Assembly: GCA_001414345.1 (NCBI GenBank)
Contig: LLCB01000347.1
Coordinates: forward strand, 1 to 57,448
DNA from: Hymenoscyphus infarciens
Taxonomy: Eukaryota > Ascomycota > Leotiomycetes > Helotiales > Helotiaceae
Length of the DNA stretch: 57,448 nt
Direction of reading: 5' to 3'
Shown here: positions 36,801 through 47,952 of the stretch, piece by piece
How positions within the stretch are numbered: position 1 is the first letter of the stretch
Layout: every line of letters begins with the position of its first letter
Notes under the pieces: generated by a model
What the model saw: only the letters and a program-made list of their open reading frames with translations
What the model was told of the DNA's origin: nothing
Database searches by the model: none
Program-made: the position numbers and the translations under genes

Positions 36801-37633
36801 GAACCTCTCGGTGGAGTCCTGCGAAGCGAATGGCCCCCCCTTTGCTCGCGGTGGACATTAAAGCAGCAGTAAATTAATTACCTGTTGTTCGAGCCTTCTG
36901 GTATCTTAGAACTTGATTATTCTAAAACACTTAGGTTAATATTTCTAATTATTCCAAGTATATAACTTACATGACCCTAGAAAGTTGGACCAAAGAGGGC
37001 TAGAGAGGCAGGTACGAACCTCATGTATTTACTGCCACTTTTAATGTCCATCGCAAGCTTAGCTCACTCCCCCCCCCCCCTGACAGAGCCGATGCACTTC
37101 TACTCCAAGAGTCCTCGACAAGGGTCTTTTCCCACTCCGCTCCCCTCTCTCGACTGTCTGCCACACCTTTCCCACCTTTTGCCGTTGCGACCAACACATC
37201 CACTTCAAATCCCACAGACCACAAAGTTGCGGCAAGCAGGGGGCACAGGACTTTATTCCCGATCAATCACTAGCCCACTACAATTCTGCAGGTCGAGCTG
37301 CAAGCCCCCCAACCCTGTCCTGCCCGGGCCTGGATGGTGCAGCGCGGCTTTCATCCAGCCGTTCTATAATAGCTATGGTATCTGCACTTTCGTCTTTCTT
37401 GGATAGTGTACCTTACTCATCTTCAAAGTGTGTTGGGCCGAGTTGATCGATGGATCACTTGGTTGCGAGCACCGTGCCATTATTATCTTTTTCTCCCTTT
37501 CTTCTTGAGCCTTATCATATATATTGACGATTTTTGCCAGTGTGGTTGGTCTCCCAGAGTGAGAGCAATGAGTTGACCTCCTCTACTTGGATTTCTTTCT
37601 TCTTGATACAGACCTCTCGATTTCCCATTAGAT
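30856..37633. other. Long intergenic stretch, no gene confidently recognised
   Basis: 6.8 kb of normal base composition. It begins with the MAPKKK 3' flank. Around 32040-32280 it is strongly pyrimidine-rich like a fungal leader, and 32360-32400 has GTATGGATG repeats. Frames such as 32459-32956(-), 33826-34122(+) and 35603-36043(-) lack protein-like composition. A 61-codon frame at 36574-36759(+) begins like a mitochondrial leader (MASKLLAAIRRQATFTLR) and is the best of a weak set. C runs occur at 36266-36278 and 37069-37080, and a dispersed repeat at ~36890-37060. Confidence 0.45.
36574..36759 (+). CDS. Possible small mitochondrial-type protein (uncertain)
   Basis: A 61-residue frame starts MASKLLAAIRRQATFTLR, an amphipathic Arg-rich sequence like a mitochondrial presequence, and ends with GYAIAGRRNIFF and a short tail. 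No family recognised. It could be a real short gene, a decayed gene or chance. Confidence 0.2.
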   Translation: MASKLLAAIRRQATFTLRNQSQTRCNKSLGNYCSTTISGYAIAGRRNIFFNHDTRITVTPG

Positions 37634-38854
37634 ATGAAGAGCATACCATTGGCATTCACAGCATACTGTCTCTTCAGCTCGATACTAGTCATAAGAGCAG
37701 AGCTTGATTCACGGCAACCCAAAGAAGTGGCAGACGAGGTGACACTAGCGAAGAAAAGAGGGGAGTCGAATGGACCTCCTCTTGTCCCCGCTCCAGCCTC
37801 GACTACCTTGCCACAAACCTCAATACTGTCACAGAAAAGTTCAATATCGTCCTCGATATCTTCGATACCAATCACAGAAACCACAACTATATCTTTGTTT
37901 CCTGCACAACTTCCAACCTCTCTCGCCCTCGAACCAACCCTTTCCAGCTCGTCCACCAGGTCTCCTTTGCCAACCACAACAGTAATCTCTACAGATGGTT
38001 TGCTTTGGGATCCTTCATCCGCCACCTCCACCGAAGTTGCCTCCAATCCTATGGCCTCGAGCACCACAGGGAACGGGTTGAAGATGAATGATGGACGCCG
38101 TACCTTGATCATCGTCCTCTCTTCGGTTCTGGGTACACTTGGCTTGATGTTACTCGCTCTCGCAGTTTGTCTTGTGCGGCGATATCAGAAAAGCCAGCGA
38201 CCATTTTCGCACAGAGGTGCCAGCCCCATTGACGACGAAGAGATTGCTTCATGGCGTGCCCCAAGCTCGGAACATAAAGTACCAATGCTACCAGAATTCC
38301 CACCACCAGTCGCAGACGCAAATACCATTGGATTGGCACACTTTCCAGGCTGGATGTGGAACTCTCAGTTGCCCAAAGCTACCCCACCACCACCCATCTC
38401 GCGGCCTTCGACAATAATACCCGAAAGCCCCTCCTCCATGGCACGAGCCCCAAATAGCAGAGCAGGACTCACAGATGAGACTGTTCCTGGGGCTGTAGCC
38501 TACATTCCACCTATCAAACGCCAAAGTTCTCGACTCTCGAAAGCACCACCTGGACATGTGCGGTCGAAAAGTCGTAGGAGTAGTCTCAGCAACAGAAGCA
38601 TATGGAGCTACAACGGGCCGAGTACTTTGTCCATCAATGTCGATGGCAAGACCAGAGACCGACATACAACATGGTACGACCCCGAAAACGATAACGTTGG
38701 CCGAGAACTTCGCGATTACGATCACAGCAGTAGCTCGCCAGGAACCTCGGTTTTCGACGTTACAGCGGGGGGGTTAAGTCCTCGACCTTCTAGTCGACCT
38801 AGACTTTGGGCGAATGCATCATCCGAGAAAGAGATTGGGAGAGCTATTGCATAG
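37634..38854 (+). CDS. Mucin-like single-pass membrane protein with long cytosolic tail
   Basis: A single exon encodes 406 residues. Residues 1-22 form a signal peptide (MKSIPLAFTAYCLFSSILVI then RA). Residues ~50-155 are Ser/Thr/Pro-rich and probably O-glycosylated. A membrane helix lies at about 158-180 (IIVLSSVLGTLGLMLLALAV), followed by an RRYQK stop-transfer. The ~220-residue cytosolic tail is rich in Ser/Pro/Arg and includes DDEEIASWR and SRRSSLSNRS, possible kinase sites. The architecture (secreted S/T-rich ectodomain, one helix, disordered tail) resembles fungal wall-stress-sensor-like proteins, but no WSC or other cysteine domain is present, so sensor function is inference. The gene is unrelated in sequence to the membrane protein at 10100-11209. 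Confidence 0.78.
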   Translation: MKSIPLAFTAYCLFSSILVIRAELDSRQPKEVADEVTLAKKRGESNGPPLVPAPASTTLPQTSILSQKSSISSSISSIPITETTTISLFPAQLPTSLALEPTLSSSSTRSPLPTTTVISTDGLLWDPSSATSTEVASNPMASSTTGNGLKMNDGRRTLIIVLSSVLGTLGLMLLALAVCLVRRYQKSQRPFSHRGASPIDDEEIASWRAPSSEHKVPMLPEFPPPVADANTIGLAHFPGWMWNSQLPKATPPPPISRPSTIIPESPSSMARAPNSRAGLTDETVPGAVAYIPPIKRQSSRLSKAPPGHVRSKSRRSSLSNRSIWSYNGPSTLSINVDGKTRDRHTTWYDPENDNVGRELRDYDHSSSSPGTSVFDVTAGGLSPRPSSRPRLWANASSEKEIGRAIA

Positions 38855-40686
38855 CCCTCAGTCCACGAATAATCTGAACTATTTTGCGGGTCGAAGAAAT
38901 CAACATCATACATACATCTTCTTTGTTATTTCGAAAGCATATTCCTACTTATGTACACGTCGAAAATAACGACTGTTCCTCACTTTTCTTTTCTTGATAC
39001 ATGGCGTCTTCCATAGATGGAGCGCATAGGGTGGCGTTTTTTTATGTTTTGGGTTAGGCATGCTATCCTTTATGGAGCATTTGACTTGTGGGATATACCT
39101 GTGTGTTGCTAGGGACTAGGTGAATTTGTATCATTGTCACTGATATGGATTATGATGAGAGGGTGGAAGAAAATCTGCTCGATGAAGATATATGATATAT
39201 ATACCTACCATTCTACCCCCAGAGATATATATATTAATTTGGATACATTCTGTATATCAAAGCAATATAAAATCCTAAACACTTGAAATCAATTCTTGCC
39301 ACGTTCTTGTTGTCTTTCATCTTTCATTTCAAGATCTATTTTTACGATTGCTTCCCGAGGTCTCCTTCTAGAAGCTTGGCTATTCTACCGAAGTTTGAGT
39401 TCACAAGCACAATTTCTCGAATGCGAATCACTCTCCCATCCCTTCCTAAAAGAGCAGTGCTTGAGCAAGGTGGCTGTTTCATAAAATTTTACCTCGCAAT
39501 TACACATCTCAACTGTTCTAGGTAGCCAATCTCACAATCCCCACTCTAATCACCAATGGCCACCACCTCACAATCTCAACGCTCGGTCTCGAAAACCTAT
39601 GCTGGGAATTCAACAGTTCATCTCGGTTACCAGGGTGCGATAACCTTTGCGCCCCGTCGCTTCATCGCGGCACTCGTAGAAGTTTCGGACTTTTGGGATC
39701 ATCGGAATGGGATCACCGCAGATCATCAGTGTAAGATCATAAGATGAGAATTGTTTCTGTGACGAAAATCGTTCGTGATCGCCGTCAAGGATAGAATTGA
39801 TACTTGAACGCTGAAGTTCGAGGACCGTAACTCCGTTTTTTGGAGGATCTTGATACCGTTTTGTATTCTATCTCAGCTCTTTTTGAAGAAAATCAATTAT
39901 GTGATAAGCTAACCAGTAGTGGGGTACCGGTACACTCAGGGGAATTGAGTTTAAATCACTTGAGGCTCTCGAACGGGTGTTCGCCAATCTATATGATAGA
40001 TCATTTACTGTTCTTTAAATCATTTCGCCCTTCACGATCGACTTAATAAGAAATGTGTTGACGCTCCCTACTCGGGATTTGTTCGTCTCGCTTGTAAAAG
40101 TAAAAATACGGACAAGATTTCGCAGTGAAAAGGTTCTTAATGAGGTGGAAATTATCCTCGTGTAAGGGTGGGTGCTTTAAACGGATAATTCTGAATTGGC
40201 TCTTGTCGCCTTCATTAGAGTTGTCAACAACGGCTAACTTCCCTGAACCTTGTGCACTGACTAAGGACAGATTTGTATACGCAAGGAACTCTAAAGCTCT
40301 TCTCCCGGAATGAGGGTTGTTTCATGAAGTTGATTTACACCTTTTGGAGGTGAGATCATAGATGAGCTGTTGTAGGGATGTGGTGTGGTAACTCATTTCG
40401 CTTGAACAATGATCTCCTCGACTCGTCACGTTCTCTTGTTTCTGTGCATCCCTATGCCACTAGAAAGCAAAAAGACTTTAGAGCATCAACTAGATTTCTA
40501 CCCTGTGGTAAGCTTTGAAGTAAATTAAAAATAAACCACAAACTCGATAGTTTTCTAAGTAATCATGTGATGCTTTAACATTTTGTTGCATGTCGCAAAC
40601 CCCTTAAGGGTCGTAAGGACACGCCAAGGCGTGATCTACGAGGTTTACCCGCCTGTTAACCAAGCTCTCGATGGTCATTAAAAGTG
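38855..40686. other. Intergenic, no confident gene
   Basis: Gene 3' flank followed by normal-composition DNA. A 63-codon frame at 39556-39747 starts in good context (CACCAATGGCCACC) but has no recognisable features. Confidence 0.4.
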
Positions 40687-40690
40687 GTAG

Positions 40691-40910
40691 CACCAGGGGC
40701 TGCAGGAATTTGTGACTGTATTCTTGAAGTACTTGCACTTCTACAATTGTTCCAACTCCTTTAGAATAAATAACATATTAAAATATTAATTATTTAAGCC
40801 TTTTAGAATAATAGAATCGATTTATCGAGTCTCGGATGAACTAGAAGGAATACTAGTAGAGGAGGGTTGGTTAACTATTCGCTAGTCACGAATTCCTGCA
40901 TCCCCTGGTG
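40691..40910. mobile_element. Short TIR element (MITE), 220 bp
   Basis: The left end starts CACCAGGGGCTGCAGGAATT and the right end is its inverse (CACCAGGGGATGCAGGAATT when reverse-complemented), matching at 25 of the first 27 positions. GTAG flanks both sides (40687-40690 and 40911-40914), a likely 4-bp target duplication. The interior is AT-rich and non-coding. Superfamily not assigned. Confidence 0.72.
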
Positions 40911-40929
40911 GTAGTTAGGTTCGTACCTG

Positions 40930-41120
40930 CCTACCTAACCCTCGGTGTTCCAACCATCCAGGGCATTTCATGCAAATTAACCTAAAGACTTGGAACAATT
41001 CAAGATTATCCTAGAGAGTTAGAGCAATCAACATTAGCTGCCCCAGAAAGTTAGAACTATGAGAAGTATCGAAGGGTTTTACTGCCGCTTTTCTTGTCCA
41101 CAGCGAGCCAAGTGAGACAA
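40930..41120 (+). repeat. Copy of a dispersed repeat (CTGCCRCTTTT family)
   Basis: Contains ACTTGGAACAATTCAAG, CTAGAGAGTTAGAGCAATC and TTTTACTGCCGCTTTTCTTG. Related stretches lie at ~36890-37060, ~45080-45260 (inverted), ~52855-53010 and ~25690-25760. Confidence 0.5.
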
Positions 41121-42519
41121 AGGGTTGAGCATATTAATATTACTAGGACTTTCTTTTCTTTTTCTCCGAAATAACTGTAAATTCAATTCAGATGCTGAAA
41201 TACTACCAGCAACATGGGCTTTTTGAATTTCAATTTCAATCACGTGATGTCAGTATTGTATGCTTTACTTGATGGCGAGTTCTATGAGGTAGCTGTAGCT
41301 TCATTTTCCAGATTGTTTGCAGAACCTATTTTTCTGTGGACGGTTCCTTTCAGGGGATGGAAATTTGAGAGGTCTTCAAAGAGGTAATAGAGCAGAAGAA
41401 AGTTCCATCGCAATTCACATTGTCAGGCAACCCAACACTCAGCTAAAAACAATAACGATTATTCCAAGTAATCTACCAATGTTAGCCGGTAGATCTAAGA
41501 ACTAGTAATTAGGATATAAACAAGTGAGTATATATTCAACTTGCTTGTTGCTATTGCTACCAATACTCACATCTTGTAGAATATCTTATAAAAAGAAGTA
41601 GAGTTCTTTTCAAATTTCCTTTGAACAGCTTGCAATATGTTTATAGATTTAATGATCATGGATATAATGATTTCATCTAAAGAAAGCGAGGGTAGAACCT
41701 AACTCTAACCATACATGTTCTGTCTATATCAATACCTTTCCTAAATCACTTCGTTCTTCGTTTCGTCAAGCAATCCTAAAGGCTTCCAACACCTTGTACT
41801 TCACAGCAACACCATTTTTTCCCCAGAAGAACTCTGTAAAGTAGGCGCTTCAACGTTCTCCCTTTGTAGCTTCATAAAAGAGCTTTTCTTATGAGGAAAA
41901 ATTTTCTCCCTTTGCTTTATAAAACCCACACTATGAAAGGAGGATAACCCCATAGGCAATGATTCGCCTGCGTTCTCACACAACCTCGCATGAATGGTGG
42001 TACGAACTCGATGATTGCGGCATCATATCCTAATTATAGAAAAGAGGCCTCGGGAAACAATAGTAATGAAGGGTTGGCACTTCACCTTTCGGCAGTTGTA
42101 TGAAGGTGTAGCAGTTTCAGTTGGCATACAGACAATCTTGTTCGCGAACATTTAGGATGCTCTACTGTCTGATGCTACCTGTAATTGTCCTCGAATTACC
42201 GTGTACGCATAGTGATGATGGAAACTTTCGCTTTTGGAGTTTTGGGGAGCAATGGAAGCGTCATTACTTCCCAAGAAACTGGTTATGAAGGGGCTTTCAG
42301 AACTATCTTTCTAGCTCAAAAAACTGCTCGTTCCAATAAGCTTCTATGCATATATATAATACAAATTTCACAATATATCATTACCGCATAAAATTATTCT
42401 CAAATCCCCACACCGCTTTCCAAAACTCCCTCACAAATACCTTCTCTAAACCCGAATCAACATTTTCCCTTTCCCTCTTTCCCTTTACCAAAAAGAAATC
42501 TTTCTACTACTCCCAAGTC
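41121..42519. other. Intergenic, no gene recognised
   Basis: Mixed composition with a mildly AT-rich part around 41500-41700. Short frames only. The last ~150 bp are the 3' flank of the MFS gene. Confidence 0.4.
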
Positions 42520-44846
42520 CTACAAGTCATGTCTGGCTCTCTTACTAGCCTTTCTAATCCTCTCCCCATAAAAGTACAACACAAAAGGAATCGGGATAAA
42601 CGCAATACTCAAGAAGCCTAACAAACTACTCGCCCACTGGGTCCCTAATCTTCTATACATCGCATTCGCAAACAATGGGAACCCAGCGCCGAAACTACTT
42701 CTAATAAAATCATTCCCGGCAAATACGCTGGCTGCGTATTCAGGATATGCATCTCCTAGATAGTTGAGGACACTGTTGAACAGGAGGAAAGCTCCCATGG
42801 AGAAGAAGCTGGATCCGATGATGGGGACGATCCAATGGATGGGTTGTTGAGAGGTCCTAGGATGAGTTAGTTTTGCTTCGCAATAATAAAAAATATGCCG
42901 GCGGGGGAAGAAGAGAAAATAGTTTTCTTACCAGCCGAACCAAAATAGACAAATAGGAATACAGAAAGCGCCGAAGAAAGCCGGTGGAAGACGCAACTCC
43001 GGTTTAATCTCGCCGTTCTCATTAAATTGTGGCTCTTGAATCCGATGCAGATAAAGGAAGAATGGCGGAAGGACGATGAAAGCTCCCACAAAAATACCCA
43101 GAAAAGACAACCCCTCTTCTCCAAGGTTAAAGCCGTAAACTTCGATGAAAACAATGGCGAAACTTTCGAACCAGATGTACAAAAGTCCATATACGAGGGC
43201 AATATACATGTTGAGTAGGAAGAGGATTGGTTCTGTGAAAGTGAGACTGAATGGCCGAACAAGAACCATCAAGGCGATATCTTTTGGGGTCATTTGCTCG
43301 CTTTGGATTTCCGGCTCGCATTTGAGATCGCTTCTTCCTGTGAGTTTTCGAAGACGTCGTGAGCGTCGGTAGAGGATATTCGCTGATGATGTTTCCGGGA
43401 GGAGAAAGATCATCAAGATAAGACAGAACCCGGAAAGCCAGAGTAATTCCCAAATAGGCCCTATGGCATATTAGCACACTCTCCAGAAAACAAGTGATAA
43501 GTGAAAGGGGGAGGGGAAAATGCGACAACCACTGGGAGGGTTTTGCTGCAAATGAGTTCCACCAAATGATGTTCGAGATGGCCTCCAAACCATTCTTCGT
43601 GAATATTTAGGATAATGAAAACTAAGGGGTTTTCCTTCTAAACCTCTTCAGACAATATTCGCAATTATCCGAGATCTTTGGAGTCATAAAAAAGGGCATG
43701 TGTAAGAAGAACAATGTACAAAAAACTTACATTGCCACCCCTTGTGTTGTGCAGCAAAGCCACCCACCAAGGGCCCAAGTACTGGCCCTGAAACAGCTGC
43801 CATTCCCCAGACAGCAATGGCATAAGCTCGTTTTGAAGGACGATATATATCTCCCAAGGATGCGCCTCCGGTAGCGAGGACAGGAGAACCGAAAAATCCA
43901 GTAAGAAATCGGAAGGCAAGAAGCATGCCAAAGTTTTTCGCATAGATGACTCCAAATTGGAAAAAGACAAAAACGACTAGTGTCCCGATGTAGACCGGGC
44001 TTCGACCGATTTGAGGAATTTCGGAGGCTGGTGCCCAGACCTAGGAAATGTTAGCATAATTACATGAAAAAGATTCAAGAGCCATTGGAGGCTTTTCGCG
44101 GCTTGAAGAAAGTCTCCCGACTCTTTCCAGTGACTAGGAGAGAAGAGAATTTTTGACTTACCATAGGTCCAAGACCATATCCAGCAACGAATAGAGTCAA
44201 ACCAAGTGTCGCCGCAACCTGACTAACTCCAAAACGCTCCTCCACTCCCACAGTTCCAGCAGAGTAAATAGCCGATCCAATATAAACAGAAAAAGTAAGG
44301 AAACATATCAGGAAAGTGACGAAGAACTTCTTTGGTGTAGACCAATTCATCGGATTCTAAGAAACGTAAGGAATAGAAAGCCATGGGAATGTGCATTACT
44401 AACTTCTTGATCGTTGTCTCCATACCAACCGATCACTGAAATGTCTTTTCCTTTCTCCGGATCAACAATGACACCACTAACTGCATTTCGTTGTTGCTCG
44501 TTGCTCCCGGATCTCGTATCTGAACTATCCCGATTCCCCGCGCTATTACGTCCCAGTGCTCTCTGACGTCTATAAAATTCGGTATCGCGATCAGGGCCAT
44601 CTTCTGTGTCATCGGCCCTTTTTTCTTTCTCGCCAACATGGCCATGATGTGCCTAATAGCAAACCTTTAGTAAGGAGCTTCTCGTAAATCAACACAGATT
44701 GATCTTACCATCTGCCCCGACTTTTTCTTGTCAACATATCTTTCCCATAATGATGGATCTTCTTCCTCCGCAAATGCCAAAGCTTTTCCTCTCGTCACAA
44801 GCCTAGCGGCATGTCCAAACGCAGAATCTCGAAATAAGTCCCTCAT
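42520..44846 (-). CDS. MFS transporter, DHA1 drug/polyamine type
   Basis: Six minus-strand exons (44846-44709, 44652-44404, 44356-44162, 44040-43731, 43460-42932, 42856-42520) join in frame to 585 residues. Residues 1-130 are a hydrophilic cytosolic N-terminus. NPMNWSTPKKFF then leads into the first membrane helix, as in fungal DHA1 proteins. The helix-rich core includes LAFRFLTGFFGSPVLATGGA followed by SLGDIY, and PVLGPLVGGF typical of the antiporter motif in helix 5. After a central loop (FLLPETSSANILYRRSRRLR) the second six-helix bundle ends with YGERIRK. Members of this H+-antiporter group (Tpo1, Flu1, Mdr1-like) export polyamines, azoles or other toxic compounds at the plasma membrane; the substrate cannot be read from sequence. 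No biosynthetic cluster surrounds it. Confidence 0.92.
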
Positions 44847-45789
44847 TGCAGTGAAAGACTTCGATGATTAAAGGGAAGAAGAGGAACCAGGACAATAACT
44901 GGGGAGAAATTATTGAAGGGAAACACGCTTTATTTGTAAACACACAGGACTTCACTCCCAAAAATTTCACTACTAAATCCTCGAAATGATATCATAGTCA
45001 GAGCCCCTTGGCATCCTCACCTAGTGGATTTTTCGGCCTTCGGACACTTAAAAGAAAGCCTTTCAACGGAAGGGCATACACTAGGAGAACCAGATATTCC
45101 CCTGGAGCCATCCTCGCGGTTGACGACAAAAGCGGCAGTGAATAACTTTCGTTGTTCCGACCTTTTATTAACCTAGAAACTTGGAACAATCGACTTCATT
45201 TGCTCCAAATACCCAAGTTAACACTTTGGATTCTGCTATGAGTTAGAACATCGAGAAAACACCGAGAAAAAAGATCGCTGCTGCTTTTCAAAGGAGGCCA
45301 TAGAAAAGGTACAAAATGAGCTAGGGTCGGGAACTACCGAGAGTCTTGACATCACCACAACTGCACGTTGCCTCCCGCATCTCGATGAGATATGATCCAT
45401 CATATGTATGGAAACAGGCTACTGAGTTTACCGCTTTTCCAAACAGCTAGAACGCCAATTTAACTACCGAATTGTCGGGATTAATATTTGGGGGGAAAAG
45501 CTGCTGGAAATATCTCCGGAACTCACCTTACCGCAGTGCATGTGAAGCCTCGACTTGCATACAGAGCCTTTTCTACATGATCAGCCATTCTCCATTAACG
45601 AGTAAATTTGTTCATACAGCCTACTAAAAAACCCCCCATAATCCCAGCACGAAAAGAATCCAAGTCCCCAACAAGACGCCATTTGCAGCGCATTACTCGC
45701 ATATCTCTCCCTAACGCCAAATATGTCTCCCCCATAAACCGGTATGTTCCTCAAACCCCCAAGTCCTACATTTGTGAGACAAAACTCCA
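44847..45789. other. Intergenic with a dispersed repeat copy
   Basis: Promoter of the MFS gene at the left. About 45080-45260 carries an inverted member of the CTGCCRCTTTT dispersed repeat (reverse complement reads CACTGCCGCTTTTGTCGTC and ATTGTTCCAAGTTTCTAGG). No gene seen. Confidence 0.45.
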
Positions 45790-46661
45790 TTACAATCCAT
45801 GAACTGGTGCTTGCGATCCAGGCTCCTCTTCTTTGACACTCTCCTTCTCGGCTGGTCGCTTTTGAGCCTCGATAATCTTCTTCTGTCCAATCTTCTTGAT
45901 CTGTGCGATCAACGTTCCTTTATCATCCATGTCTGCAATATCGTCTCCGCCACCTATGCTGATGCCGTTGATCAGTATGTTCGGGACGGTCCTTCGATGC
46001 GTAAGTTCGCCCAGCTTAGCCTGCAATTGTGCGCCTAATTCGTGCTTGTCTAGTTCGACGACAAAAGGCTCAGGGTCAATCGCATATTTTTGCAAGAGAA
46101 TATCCTTTGCTTTCTTCGAGTATGGGCAGTAGGATTTCGAGAAGATGATGACTATTGGAAGCACAAAAATGAGCTGACTATCCAGCAGAAACCCCGCCTG
46201 GGACCGGTTGAAAACTCACTTGGTGACTTCTTCAATATGCTATTCAGCTCGACTTCAACATCATGCTCTTCCTTCGTCTCCTCCTTCAAAGGCTCCTGCG
46301 CATCTCCAGTTGGAATCTTCTTACGACCAGCCACACCTCTATCTCTGGCCCCTTCTGCCGCACTTCCAACACCTTCGACCTCGGAAGGAGCATCTGGTTT
46401 AGGCGATTTGGAATTCGCCTTTTCCTTTGCTAGTTTCGCAGCGTCCTGTAATCTCTGTGTCCTCGCCTTGACATCTTCATCGTCCGCCGCGCCCTTCTTC
46501 AAATCCTTCGGCAACGCATTCAGAGTCTTCGAATAGAAATCGTTTGCGGTTCGCAGATCCCTGGGTCGCTGTTGTCGCAGGGAAGCCGTATAGAACAAGA
46601 CGGTAATGACAAATATGAAGATGAGGAGGGCGAATACCTTGATGCGACGCGGTGACGGCAT
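45790..46661 (-). CDS. Membrane-anchored monothiol glutaredoxin (Grx6/Grx7 type)
   Basis: Two exons (46661-46220 and 46151-45790, 68-nt intron with GTGAGT donor) give 267 residues. I chose the ATG at 46661 because it puts a short basic N-terminus just before a single helix at about 9-28 (VFALLIFIFVITVLFYTASL), a type II anchor. An upstream in-frame start would add 26 residues. A charged stalk of about 110 residues follows. The glutaredoxin fold begins near 147 (PIIIFSKSYCPYSK) with active site CPYS (Cys156, Ser at the second position), TVP at about 202-204 and NGISIGGGDD for glutathione binding. Yeast Grx6/Grx7 are the known ER/Golgi counterparts, reducing or deglutathionylating lumenal thiols. 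The lumenal orientation here is inferred from the anchor. A Lys/Glu tail ends in PVHGL. Confidence 0.9.
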
Positions 46662-47952
46662 CCTGGAGGTTCGTTGTAGGAAAGGCGTGTTGTGAATTGC
46701 TGGCAGAGAGAGAGTGGTTGTTAGTTTGACACGCTTCACTAGAGTTGTTCAAGGTTGGTGTTAAGCTTACACGGTCGCCGACTTTTGGGCATCGGAGCGT
46801 TCTCGCTGCTGACAGATGCTGGGGTAAATCCTTCCTGGTTGCTAGTGGGACTTCAAGTAGGACCTGCTCCTTCTTCCTCCCTTTTCAATGGAGTGTACAG
46901 GTGTACAGGTAAGATTCTTGCCAAGCAGAGTTTGATTCGATCAGGGTGTTGCGATGTTTCTGTTCGTGTGACAGGGAAGCTCGTGGCGGGACGTCTCAAA
47001 AATGCGTTTTCCCTCCAGAAGCCCCGGTCGTTTATCCTTTATAATTATGTAATGTACTTTTAGGAGAAAAGTATCGTGATGGACTTCTAACCGCAGAAAC
47101 ATATGGAGAAAGGAAAGGAAAGGAACAACCGGTCAATCGAAGTGGCATGGACTTACAGAACGGGTGGGACTCGTGATTTACATAAATGCGGAGAATCGCA
47201 CTAGTGGCTGTGGCGGAGTCAGGTTACTGTCAGGCACTGGTTTCCATTGTGCCCCTGGGCTGAATTAGTCACTCCAAATCTAGATTCCAGTTTTACGTCA
47301 AATTCCATATACAGCTTTATATACAAGTAATATTATTAAAACATGTGTCACACTCCACTAGGGATTACGGAAATCACGATTGTCATCTTCATTCTTCTTC
47401 AATGGTCTTAACAAGGTTGTATAAATTCAGTTCTTCAAGCTCGTTGGGATAATTGAATTCTATAAAACACTACAGGAATGAGGTGCAAACACACAAACTG
47501 AAAGGCATAAGACCCTTCGCGCAGAAGGAAAAGTAGTCCCAAATTCATCGTCATCAGATTCATCATCAGTAGAGACCTGTCACACCAGCGCCCAATTAAA
47601 ACTCGGGAGGACCCGATACTAGCTAGGTAGATCTTTTTGCTGGCTCCAAGAAGGGGTTTTCCTTGTATAATATCAAATGGACCCCGGCAGGGGGATACCC
47701 AACTTGCAAATTGTGGAATGCCAGAAGCGAATTGAACAGAAGATATTACATTAGTGTATCGTGGGCTTATTACAAGGTAAGCTATATATATCATACAAGT
47801 CATCGCTTTCAAAACTCCCGACTTGCGAGAACAAAAGAAAAAGAGACATCCTCCCCAATGCCAATGCACCCATTTTCCCAACGCCATTTAAACGCCAAAG
47901 GGAATATTATCCCAAAACCCCTAATAATGCTTACGATTTCGTATAAACCATG
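46662..47952. other. Intergenic, no gene recognised
   Basis: Glutaredoxin promoter and 3' flank of the hydrolase. A 150-codon minus frame at 47435-47887 lacks protein-like features. Confidence 0.4.
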
